From: Gemmatimonas phototrophica
GTDB lineage: Bacteria > Gemmatimonadota > Gemmatimonadetes > Gemmatimonadales > Gemmatimonadaceae
Assembly (NCBI GenBank): GCA_945870175.1
Contig: CAMBRJ010000222.1
Location: 1-5,624, forward strand
Direction: 5' to 3'
Length of the DNA: 5,624 bases
The position numbers and the translations under genes were made by a program. Below, piece by piece: positions 1-5,624 of the stretch (the stretch's first letter is position 1; every line of letters begins with the position of its first letter). The notes under the pieces are model-generated. The model was given only the letters and a program-made list of their open reading frames with translations, did not search any database and was not told the DNA's origin.

Positions 1-1007
1 AACACGAAGTTGGTTTGTGAATCGGTCACTTTCCGACCCATCGTCTTCAACGCCGAGATCAACAACGCACGGCCTTCGCGATTCTTCTGTTTGATGAACG
101 TCTGATACGCGGTGTCTTGCAGTGACGCATTGGCGGCGTGCAATCCGAACACGTTGGGGTCGCCGGTCACGTACGCCGAAAGCTTCGCGAGAATATCAGG
201 TCGCGCCACGGCAAAGCCGACGCGAAGGCCGGCGAGTCCGTGGATCTTGCTCGCCGTACGTGACACGATGATGGGTTCGCCCGCGAGTACCAGATCGACC
301 ATGGATCGGTAATTCGGCGCGTCGACAAAATCGTAGTACGCTTCGTCCACGATGACCGTCGTGCGCTTGGCATTCGTCTTTACGAAGTCGCGCAGTGCCT
401 GGTCGTCGTTGAGGGTGGCCGTGGGATTGTTGGGGTTGCACACGAACACCAGCTTGGTATCGTTGCCGATCTTGGCGTCCATAGCGTACAGATCGTGATC
501 GAAACGATCGTCGAGCGGCACCTTGTGCACGGCGGCGTTGAGCGTCGCGCCGTAGCGCGGGAGGTCTTCGAACGTGGGCCACGGAGCCACGATCTTTCCG
601 CCATTTTGCCCGTAGGCCAGCGCGAGGGTCGCCAAGACTTCGCTCGAGCCTTGCGTCACCAGCACATGATCCACTGGTACACCGACGTGTTTGGCGAACG
701 TGGCGCGCAGTTCGGCCCGGATTGGCGGATCGTACCAGGTATGCTGTGTCCATGATGCCATCAGCGCGTCTTTCGCCTTGGGCGACATGCCGAACGGATT
801 CTCGTTGTAGCACAGCCGGATCGGTCCAGCCGCACGACGCATGGTCGTGACGTCGCGCTCGAGCTGATTCAACAGTTCGCCATAGGATACGCCGCCGAGG
901 ACCCGCGTGGCCTCCATGGCCGGCAGGAGTCCGGGCAACGCCATGCTGCCAGCGACGCCGATCCCGGTATTGACGAGCCATTGACGACGAGAGACGGACT
1001 CGGCCAT
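1..1007 (-). CDS. Tat-exported class I/II (HisC-like) PLP aminotransferase, 3' end cut by the window edge
   Basis: An open frame runs without a stop from ATG at 1007 to the left edge, giving 335 visible residues. It reads as a fold-type I PLP aminotransferase close to histidinol-phosphate aminotransferase. Visible motifs are NENPFG (residues 68-73), a Tyr at 92 in the position of the HisC YPD tyrosine, GSSE (120-123) for the PLP phosphate, CNPNNPT (190-196), the Asp of VDEAYYDF (D221) with Y224, and the Schiff-base lysine K254 in SKIHGLAGLR, followed by R262. The last residues, TNFV (332-335), match the NF motif that usually lies some 30-40 residues before the HisC C-terminus, so only a short tail with the substrate-carboxylate arginine is missing. 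The N-terminus carries SRRQWLV (6-12) followed by a hydrophobic stretch to about residue 30, a twin-arginine signal. The start is supported by GAGGTT 4 nt upstream of ATG. The substrate cannot be told from the sequence, and a true histidine-biosynthesis role is unlikely for an exported protein. Confidence 0.9.
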   Translation of the reverse strand, partial: MAESVSRRQWLVNTGIGVAGSMALPGLLPAMEATRVLGGVSYGELLNQLERDVTTMRRAAGPIRLCYNENPFGMSPKAKDALMASWTQHTWYDPPIRAELRATFAKHVGVPVDHVLVTQGSSEVLATLALAYGQNGGKIVAPWPTFEDLPRYGATLNAAVHKVPLDDRFDHDLYAMDAKIGNDTKLVFVCNPNNPTATLNDDQALRDFVKTNAKRTTVIVDEAYYDFVDAPNYRSMVDLVLAGEPIIVSRTASKIHGLAGLRVGFAVARPDILAKLSAYVTGDPNVFGLHAANASLQDTAYQTFIKQKNREGRALLISALKTMGRKVTDSQTNFV

Positions 1008-1010
1008 GCG

Positions 1011-1017
1011 AACCTCG
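1011..1017 (-). promoter_or_regulatory. Shine-Dalgarno for the aminotransferase gene
   Basis: On the minus strand the sequence before the start reads CGAGGTTCGC then ATG. The GAGG core (1016-1013) is a good anti-SD match at normal spacing. It decides the start that includes the complete twin-arginine signal. The same CCGAGGTT string precedes the M20 peptidase start. Confidence 0.6.
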
Positions 1018-1069
1018 GAGAGTGAAGCGGTGAACCTGCGGTGCGCCTGAGCGCGCGCGGACGGGCCAT

Positions 1070-1090
1070 CGGGAGCGGCGGCGGCTCCCG
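1070..1090. other. GC-rich hairpin, 7-bp stem and 7-nt loop
   Basis: CGGGAGC (1070-1076) pairs perfectly with GCTCCCG (1084-1090) around the loop GGCGGCG. It lies downstream of the flavoprotein gene and within the leader of the aminotransferase gene. On the minus strand no T-run follows, so it is not a canonical intrinsic terminator. It could be a weak terminator or a leader structure. Its right arm overlaps the first copy of the tandem 10-mer. Confidence 0.35.
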
Positions 1091-1105
1091 CACTACTCCC
1101 GCACT
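1085..1105. repeat. Tandem direct repeat of a 10-mer, 11-bp period
   Basis: CTCCCGCACT occurs at 1085-1094 and again at 1096-1105, exact and separated by one base. The minus-strand reading is AGTGCGGGAG twice. The 11-bp period is about one helical turn, so both copies would face the same side of the DNA, as in some direct-repeat operators. It sits about 80-100 nt upstream of the aminotransferase start. A simple duplication with no role is equally possible. Confidence 0.55.
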
Positions 1106-1112
1106 GCGCCAT

Positions 1113-1124
1113 AAACTAGCACCT
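1113..1124 (-). promoter_or_regulatory. Possible extended -10 promoter element for the aminotransferase gene
   Basis: On the minus strand the sequence reads GGTGCTAGTTTATG, which can be seen as an extended -10 (TGC followed by TAGTTT). It keeps the T, A and final T of TATAAT and lies in the only AT-rich patch of the gap. No convincing -35 box lies 17 nt upstream. If used, transcription would begin near 1106 and leave a leader of about 100 nt. The call rests only on resemblance to the sigma-70 consensus. Confidence 0.25.
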
Positions 1125-1159
1125 AGGCGGTCGCCCCACGATGCACGTATCCCCTCCAC

Positions 1160-2749
1160 TTACGTGAATACGCGGAACCACAGCGCGAAGAATCGCCGCG
1201 CCTGCGACGTGAACGCCCGCTTGCGCCAGGCATCGGCCGCCCGTCGGAAGACCTCGGCCTGCGTGGGATACGGATGAATCGCCTTGCCGACACCACCCAG
1301 TCCAACGCCGTTGGCGATGGCGACGGTCATCTCGCCGATCATTTCGCCGGCGTGCGTGGCCACCAGCGTGGCGCCCACGATGCGGTCGGTGCCGGCGGCC
1401 ACGTGCACCTTCAGGAAGCCGTGCGGTTCGTCGTCGAGACGCGCCCGGTCGTTGTCCTCGAGGCTCACGCGAATCGTGTCGATGCGTACGCCCTGCGCGG
1501 AGGCATCCTCCACGGTCATGCCGACGTGCGCGACCTCGGGGTCGGTGTACGTGACCCGCGGGACGACCAACGCACTCGCGCGCCCGCCGCCGATGCCGAA
1601 AAAGAGCGCGTTGGCGACGACTAAGCGTGCCTGCGCATCGGCCACATGCGTGAACTGGAGCGCGGAGGAGACGTCGCCGATGGCGTACACCCGCGGATTC
1701 GATGTGCGAAGGCGATCGTCGACGCGCACCCCCTTCGACGTGACACGCACACCCGCAACGTCGAGGCCAAGGCCGTCGATGTTTGGCGTGCGCCCGGTGG
1801 CCACGAGCAGTCGGTCGGCCTGCAGGGCGGTCGTGCCGTGTGCCGCTGGACCGTCTGCGGCGAGCTGCACGGTGAATTGCTGCCCGTCGTGCGACACGCG
1901 TTCAACGGTGGCCTGATTGATGACGTGTACCCCGTCCGCTTCAAGTGCGGTCGTCACCACGGCGGCGGCATCGGCGTCATCGCGTGGGAGCGCGCGCGCG
2001 TCGGCATGCACGATGGTCACGGCACTGCCGAATCGCGCGAACGACTGGGCGAGCTCGGTGCCGATGGGTCCTCCGCCAATCACGATCAATCGCGCCGGTC
2101 GCTCGGTGAGCGAGAAGATCGACTCGTTCGTGTCGTACGGCGTGTCGGCGAGGCCGGGGATCGGTGGCCGCGCCGCCCGCGCGCCGGTCGCGATGATCGC
2201 CCGACGGAAGCGCAGCACCGTGTCGTTCACCGCGATCGCATCGGGGCCGCAGAACGTGGCGTGGCCCAAGAACACATCGACCCCGAGTGCGCGGAAGCGC
2301 TCGACGCCATCGACGGGACTGATGTCGGCGCGCAGGCGTCGCAGCCGCGCCATGACGGCACCGAAGTCGCCCTCGGATGTGACGCGCGGTCCGCCAAATC
2401 GCTCGGCGGCGGTGCGGGCCTCGCGCCACGCACGGGCCGCACGAATCACGGCTTTCGAGGGCACGCAGCCGAAGTTGAGGCAGTCGCCGCCGAACATGTG
2501 CCGTTCGATCAGCGCAACGCGGGCCCCGAGGCCGGCCGCGATCGCTGCGCTCACGAGACCCGCCGTGCCAGCACCGATCACCACGAGGTGATACCGGTCC
2601 TTGGGCACCGGCGCTATCCACCCCTTTGGCGCGACCGTGCGCATCAACTGCGCGTTCGCGTCGTCGCACGGGAGTAGCGGAATGCGCGAGGGCCAGTCTG
2701 CTGGTGGGGAATCAGGCAAGCGCATCAGGCGGGGGCGAGGGAAAGCCAC
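1160..2749 (-). CDS. MerA/Lpd-like FAD-dependent pyridine nucleotide disulfide oxidoreductase
   Basis: This is a 529-residue class I flavoprotein disulfide reductase, a family that moves electrons from NAD(P)H through FAD to a redox-active cysteine pair. Visible in order: FAD-binding GAGTAG (59-64), the redox pair in GGDCLNFGCVPSK (C90 and C95), ATGAR closing the first FAD region (187-191), NAD(P)-binding GGGPIG (225-230), ATGRTPN (317-323), the second FAD motif YAIGD (355-359), and the C-terminal catalytic HPYPTQAE (H492, E499). It resembles proteins often labelled mercuric reductase. However, it has no N-terminal HMA domain and no C-terminal vicinal Cys pair, since it ends in WFRVFT, so mercury reduction is not supported. 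The roughly 50-residue leader with CDDANAQL and VAPKGW matches the extension seen in this MerA-like subgroup, which favours a start at or near GTG 2749 over the internal ATG at 2644. ATG 2725 is a possible alternative. No clear Shine-Dalgarno is seen. The upstream gene's stop is in the same frame, 12 nt before the GTG, so translation may be coupled. Confidence 0.88.
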   Translation of the reverse strand: MAFPRPRLMRLPDSPPADWPSRIPLLPCDDANAQLMRTVAPKGWIAPVPKDRYHLVVIGAGTAGLVSAAIAAGLGARVALIERHMFGGDCLNFGCVPSKAVIRAARAWREARTAAERFGGPRVTSEGDFGAVMARLRRLRADISPVDGVERFRALGVDVFLGHATFCGPDAIAVNDTVLRFRRAIIATGARAARPPIPGLADTPYDTNESIFSLTERPARLIVIGGGPIGTELAQSFARFGSAVTIVHADARALPRDDADAAAVVTTALEADGVHVINQATVERVSHDGQQFTVQLAADGPAAHGTTALQADRLLVATGRTPNIDGLGLDVAGVRVTSKGVRVDDRLRTSNPRVYAIGDVSSALQFTHVADAQARLVVANALFFGIGGGRASALVVPRVTYTDPEVAHVGMTVEDASAQGVRIDTIRVSLEDNDRARLDDEPHGFLKVHVAAGTDRIVGATLVATHAGEMIGEMTVAIANGVGLGGVGKAIHPYPTQAEVFRRAADAWRKRAFTSQARRFFALWFRVFT

Positions 2750-2761
2750 ATGTCCATGGCG

Positions 2762-3526
2762 TCAACGAATCGACGACGGGTCGTCGACGCCGAACACAAT
2801 GGTCGATTGATTGGACGAAAGGCGCTGTGTCCGCGCCGCCCGATCCCACCACGAAAAGAGTGAGCTGAAATTCGTATTCTGCTCGGCGACCACCACCGAG
2901 TGGTGCACTTTGTGCAGGTGAGGCGTCACGATCACGACCCGCAGCACACGGTCCAGCGCGTCGGGCAGGCCGATGTTGGCGTGCTGAAACTGCACGACGG
3001 CGAACAGCGCGACCTCGTAGATGGCGAGCTGCTCCACGCTGCAGCCGATCAGCGCCAGCACCGGCACGCGGGCGATCGACGACAGCACGATCTCGCCTAT
3101 GTGAAATCGATTCGCGGTCGTGGCATCCATCTGCCGGTCACTGTGATGCAGCCGATGGAAGCGCCACAAGCCTGGCACCGTGTGATTGAGGCGATGCCAC
3201 GCGTAGGTCCAGCAATCGAGCAACAGGATCGCCGCCGTCCAACGCAGCCAGTCGGGCAGCGCGATCCAGTGCAACACGCCGAACGGGTACTCGCGGCTCC
3301 ACTCCATCGTTGCGATCCACGCGCCGAGGAATCCGAATCGCGCGACGGCGCCGTTCACCAATCCGATGGCAACGTTCCTGCCGCCGTGCACGAGCCGCTC
3401 GCGTGTGGCATGCGGCCCGCCTCCGTATAGCGGTAGGAAGGGCCATAGGGTTTCCCAGAGCACCAGCAGCGCCAGCACCGCGAGTGCGGCCGGGAGCCGA
3501 ATGGCGTTGACCGTGTTGGCGGGCAT
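2762..3526 (-). CDS. Sterol desaturase/fatty acid hydroxylase family membrane di-iron protein
   Basis: With the start at ATG 3526 this is a 254-residue integral membrane protein of the fatty acid hydroxylase superfamily, which uses a His-coordinated di-iron centre to hydroxylate or desaturate lipid-like substrates. Histidine boxes seen are HRLNH (111-115), HRLHH (124-128) and HKVHH (205-209), plus H142, H182 and H203 as extra candidates. The tail NTNFSSLFSWWDR (217-229) matches the conserved region after the last box. Hydrophobic segments lie at about 10-33, 53-72, 95-110 and 150-180. The frame stays open to 3667, but the extra 47 residues are Pro/Arg-rich and would overlap the divergent peptidase start. 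A TTG at 3592 with GAGG 10 nt upstream is a possible earlier start; ATG 3526 has no clear Shine-Dalgarno. The gene lies 12 nt upstream of the flavoprotein gene, which suggests one operon. The substrate is unknown; sterol, fatty acid, sphingolipid-like or carotenoid are all possible for the family. Confidence 0.87.
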   Translation of the reverse strand: MPANTVNAIRLPAALAVLALLVLWETLWPFLPLYGGGPHATRERLVHGGRNVAIGLVNGAVARFGFLGAWIATMEWSREYPFGVLHWIALPDWLRWTAAILLLDCWTYAWHRLNHTVPGLWRFHRLHHSDRQMDATTANRFHIGEIVLSSIARVPVLALIGCSVEQLAIYEVALFAVVQFQHANIGLPDALDRVLRVVIVTPHLHKVHHSVVVAEQNTNFSSLFSWWDRAARTQRLSSNQSTIVFGVDDPSSIR

Positions 3527-3665
3527 CACGAGCGGGACAGGCGGCCGCGTGGGGCAGGGAGGTGGCGCATCGGGTATCCCGGTAAATGACAATGCAACGT
3601 AGCCTCGCGAAGGGCGGGGCGGTAAGTTGGCCGATCGCTCGTCACATCCCGCCCGAGGTTGCCGC
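3527..3665. promoter_or_regulatory. Divergent intergenic region between hydroxylase and M20 peptidase genes
   Basis: These 139 nt separate two genes pointing away from each other, so promoters for both must lie here or just inside them. The only AT-richer stretch is about 3575-3600. On the minus strand it holds TTGTCA (3590-3585), a near match to a -35 box, but no good -10 follows at the usual distance. An 11-bp palindrome, CGGG TAT CCCG, lies at 3571-3581 and could be an operator half-way between the genes. No precise promoter can be assigned on either strand. Confidence 0.45.
3655..3660 (+). promoter_or_regulatory. Shine-Dalgarno for the M20 peptidase gene
   Basis: GAGGTT ends 5 nt before the ATG at 3666, with the GAGG core at 3655-3658. 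It selects 3666 rather than the in-frame upstream start at 3627, and the protein from 3666 begins directly with a signal peptide. Confidence 0.65.
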
Positions 3666-5072
3666 ATGCACCGTGTTACCCGTCACCTGTCGAGTCTCGT
3701 CGCCGCGGTCGTGCTCGCGGCGCCCGCAGGGCTCGCCGCGCAGGACACCGACTCCACCGCGCTCCTGCTCACGCAGCTTATTCGCGCCAACAGCAGCAAT
3801 CCGCCGGGACATACGCAGCAGATCGCGGATATCCTCGGGCCGCTCTTTCGCGCGCGCGGCTTTCAGGTGGACGTGATTCCGACGCCGGACTCGGCCAAGG
3901 TGCATTTCTTTGCGCGCCTCAAGGGCAACGGGTCGAAGAAGCCCCTCCTGCTCGCCGCGCACGCCGATGTCGTGGGCGTGGAGCGGGAGAAGTGGACGGT
4001 CGACCCGTTCGGCGGAGTGATCAAGGACGGGGCCGTGTACGGACGCGGCGCCATCGACTTCAAGGGCGGCCTCGCCGTATTCGCGCGCGCCGCGATGCTG
4101 CTGGCCGACCGCAAGGTGCCACTCGATCGCGACATCATCTTTCTGGCCGAAGCCGACGAAGAGGGGGCCCCGATGAACACGACGTGGCTCTCGCGTCAGC
4201 ATTGGGACAAGATGGACGCCGAGTTCGCGCTCAACGAAGGCGGGTGGATCATCAAGCGCGAGGATGGTCGTGTGCAGTACGTGAGCATCTCGACGTCGGA
4301 CAAGCGCGTGCTGGGTGTGACGCTCACCGCGAAGGGCACCAGCACGCATGCCTCGATGCCGTTGCCCGACAACGCCCTGGTGACCGTTGGCCGTGCGCTG
4401 GCGAAGCTCGGGAGCTACGAAACGCCGCTCGAGTTCACCCCGGATTCGCGCAAGTATTTCGCCACGCTCGCGAAGACCAGCACCGGTGAAACGGCGCGAC
4501 TCTACACGCAGCTACTGAATGGCACGCCGCAGCAAGTCAGCGCCGCCGACCAGGTGCTCTCCCGCGATCCGCTGATTCACTCGCTGATGCGCAACACGAT
4601 CGCGCCGGTCATCGTGGCCGGTGGATTCCGCAGCAACGTCATTCCCGGTTCGGCCGAGGTCACGCTCAACGTGCGCCTCATTCCGGGCAGCGACGCGGCC
4701 GCGCTGATCCGCACTCTCGAGAAGCTGTTCAACGACCCGTTGCTCACGGTGAAGATGTCGGGCGCGCTGGCACCGGCCTCGCCGGCGTCGCCCGATACGT
4801 CGCTGCTGTACCGTGCCCTCGCCGCCGAATCGAAGGCGCAGTGGCCCGAGGCCGAGGTCACGCCGTATCTGTTTCAGGCCGGCACCGACGCGGGGGCCTG
4901 GCGCAATCGCGGCATCCCCGTCTTTGGCATTTACCCCTATCCCATCAGCACCGACGAGCTGCGTCGGATGCACGGCAACGATGAGCGGGTCAGTGTCGAG
5001 TCGTTGCGGCAGGGCACGGAGATGCTGTTTCGTACCCTGAAGCGGGTGGCGGGCTCGAGCGGAACGCGCTGA
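3666..5072 (+). CDS. Secreted M20 family di-zinc metallopeptidase
   Basis: This 468-residue protein belongs to the M20 family (carboxypeptidase G2, carboxypeptidase S, aminoacylase-1 and dipeptidase relatives), which cleaves small peptides or N-acyl amino acids with two metal ions. Residues 1-25 form a Sec signal peptide: Arg/His-containing n-region, hydrophobic core, and probable cleavage after LAA before QD. There is no lipobox cysteine. Metal and catalytic residues fit the family order and spacing: H99 and D101 in AAHADVV, bridging D131 in GRGAIDFKGG, catalytic E165 and metal E166 in EADEEG, E191 in NEGG, and H436 in RRMHGNDE. The lid/dimerisation domain spans about 207-325 and contains H228 in GTSTHASMP. 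FRSNVIPG (321-328) and the GTDAG loop (406-410) are also typical. The length is normal for secreted members, and all key residues are present, so it should be active. The start at 3666 is set by GAGGTT upstream and by the signal peptide. The exact substrate cannot be read from the sequence. Confidence 0.93.
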   Translation: MHRVTRHLSSLVAAVVLAAPAGLAAQDTDSTALLLTQLIRANSSNPPGHTQQIADILGPLFRARGFQVDVIPTPDSAKVHFFARLKGNGSKKPLLLAAHADVVGVEREKWTVDPFGGVIKDGAVYGRGAIDFKGGLAVFARAAMLLADRKVPLDRDIIFLAEADEEGAPMNTTWLSRQHWDKMDAEFALNEGGWIIKREDGRVQYVSISTSDKRVLGVTLTAKGTSTHASMPLPDNALVTVGRALAKLGSYETPLEFTPDSRKYFATLAKTSTGETARLYTQLLNGTPQQVSAADQVLSRDPLIHSLMRNTIAPVIVAGGFRSNVIPGSAEVTLNVRLIPGSDAAALIRTLEKLFNDPLLTVKMSGALAPASPASPDTSLLYRALAAESKAQWPEAEVTPYLFQAGTDAGAWRNRGIPVFGIYPYPISTDELRRMHGNDERVSVESLRQGTEMLFRTLKRVAGSSGTR

Positions 5073-5082
5073 TCCACACCAG

Positions 5083-5624
5083 CTAGGCGGCCGCGCGCGC
5101 CTTCGCGTTGGTCGCGCGATGGCGGTACGACAGCACATAGAGCCCGGCCGCCGCCGCCGCGGTGATCACGATGCTGGTCCACTCGTCCCGTGTGATCGAC
5201 GTCAGCATGCCGATGATCACCACACAGGCGAGGATCGGCACCACGCCGGCGCCCGGGACGCGGAAGGGGATGCCACCCGACTGCACGTTGCGTCGGCGCA
5301 GCTCCAGCGCGGCCACGGCGCAGGCGAAGTACACCAGCAACGCGGCCACGTTGGCAATGATCGCCAGCGACCCGAATCCGCTGGTGATGGCCAGCGTGCA
5401 CGTCACCGCCAACTGCAGGGCAATCGCGATGTGCGGTGTCTTCCATGTGGGATGCACCGACGCGATCGACGCCGGCAGGAACCCGTCGCGGGCGAACGCA
5501 TACAGCGCTCGCGGTACCGCCAAGGCCATGCCGCTGAGATAGCCGAAGGTCGAGACGACCACGCCGATCAGCAACAGTGTGCGTCCCCAGGGTCCGAGTA
5601 CGATGCCCGCGGCATCGGCCAGCG
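5083..5624 (-). CDS. APC-superfamily amino acid permease, C-terminal part, 5' end outside the window
   Basis: The frame is open from the right edge to TAG at 5085-5083 and shows 179 C-terminal residues of an integral membrane transporter. It carries the APC-family signature after a transmembrane helix: PRALYAFARDGFLP followed by VHPTWKTP, the cytoplasmic loop around TM8-TM9. Further hydrophobic segments follow: two helices in the stretch from AIALQLAV to VAALELRR, then FRVPGAGVVPILACVV and its helix, then a last helix at WTSIVITAAAAAGLYVL. This makes about five helices, matching the last part of a 12-TM transporter. The tail is short, basic and Ala-rich (ending KARAAA). Amino acid or polyamine substrates are usual for the family; the specificity determinants lie mostly upstream of the visible part. 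The gene converges on the M20 peptidase gene with only 10 nt between stops. Confidence 0.88.
   Translation of the reverse strand, partial: LADAAGIVLGPWGRTLLLIGVVVSTFGYLSGMALAVPRALYAFARDGFLPASIASVHPTWKTPHIAIALQLAVTCTLAITSGFGSLAIIANVAALLVYFACAVAALELRRRNVQSGGIPFRVPGAGVVPILACVVIIGMLTSITRDEWTSIVITAAAAAGLYVLSYRHRATNAKARAAA

Larger units (their letters stand above)
1008..1159. other. Intergenic region between flavoprotein and aminotransferase genes
   Basis: This 152-nt gap separates two minus-strand genes. It contains, in minus-strand order, a short AT-rich patch that could be a promoter (1111-1120), two tandem copies of a 10-mer (1105-1085), a 7-bp GC-rich hairpin (1090-1070) and the ribosome binding site of the aminotransferase gene. 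No open frame here looks like a real gene. The size of the gap suggests that the aminotransferase is transcribed, at least partly, from its own promoter rather than only by readthrough. Confidence 0.6.

Noticed and set aside
196..981. A 261-residue minus-strand open frame
   Set aside because: It is an out-of-frame shadow of the aminotransferase gene with a low-complexity Arg-rich translation. The frame from 1007 carries all the conserved motifs.
1070..1090. The hairpin as an intrinsic terminator of the flavoprotein operon
   Set aside because: The stem is good, but the minus-strand sequence after it is GC-rich with no T-run.
1646..2677. A 343-residue open frame on the plus strand, opposite the flavoprotein gene
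   Set aside because: It is antisense to a gene with complete family motifs, its translation is rich in Arg/His/Gly with no recognisable domain, and such long shadow frames are expected at high GC.
3627..3665. An earlier in-frame start for the M20 peptidase at 3627
   Set aside because: It would put 13 polar residues before the signal peptide and ignore the well-placed GAGGTT before ATG 3666.
3527..3667. The N-terminal extension of the hydroxylase frame up to 3667
   Set aside because: The extra residues are Pro/Arg-rich, unlike the family, and would overlap the divergent peptidase start. A shorter extension from TTG 3592 cannot be fully excluded.
3642..4349. A 235-residue minus-strand open frame opposite the peptidase gene
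   Set aside because: It has no recognisable domain and overlaps the signal peptide and metal-site coding region of a clear M20 gene.
5087..5094. The GCGGCCGC palindrome, also present at 3541-3548
   Set aside because: Eight-base GC palindromes are common by chance in such GC-rich DNA; one copy lies within the permease coding region.

Overview
The window is GC-rich bacterial chromosomal DNA with five tightly packed protein genes and very little non-coding sequence. No RNA gene, insertion sequence, CRISPR array or phage trace is visible. The base composition and codon style look uniform throughout. The best guess for the source is a Gemmatimonadota-like soil or environmental bacterium. This rests on the high GC, a Tat-exported HisC-like aminotransferase and a secreted M20 peptidase; it is inference and cannot be proved without a database search.

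Layout: (1) 1-1007, minus strand, the 3'-truncated gene of a Tat-signal-bearing class I/II (HisC-like) aminotransferase. (2) 1008-1159, a non-coding gap with a tandem 10-mer repeat, a GC-rich hairpin and a possible promoter for gene 1. (3) 1160-2749, minus strand, a MerA/lipoamide-dehydrogenase-like flavoprotein disulfide reductase starting with GTG. (4) 2762-3526, minus strand, a small membrane di-iron hydroxylase of the sterol desaturase/fatty acid hydroxylase family, 12 nt upstream of gene 3 and probably in the same transcript. (5) 3527-3665, a divergent intergenic region. (6) 3666-5072, plus strand, a secreted M20 metallopeptidase. (7) 5083-5624, minus strand, the C-terminal part of an APC-type amino acid permease, convergent with the peptidase and only 10 nt from it.

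Functional reading: the hydroxylase and flavoprotein form a likely two-gene operon with lipid-oxidation or redox character. The secreted peptidase, the amino acid permease and the exported aminotransferase all point loosely to peptide and amino acid use at the cell envelope, but they are not one operon. The most unusual item is the PLP aminotransferase with a twin-arginine export signal. No clearly new multi-gene system is visible; most of the window is ordinary metabolic sequence.
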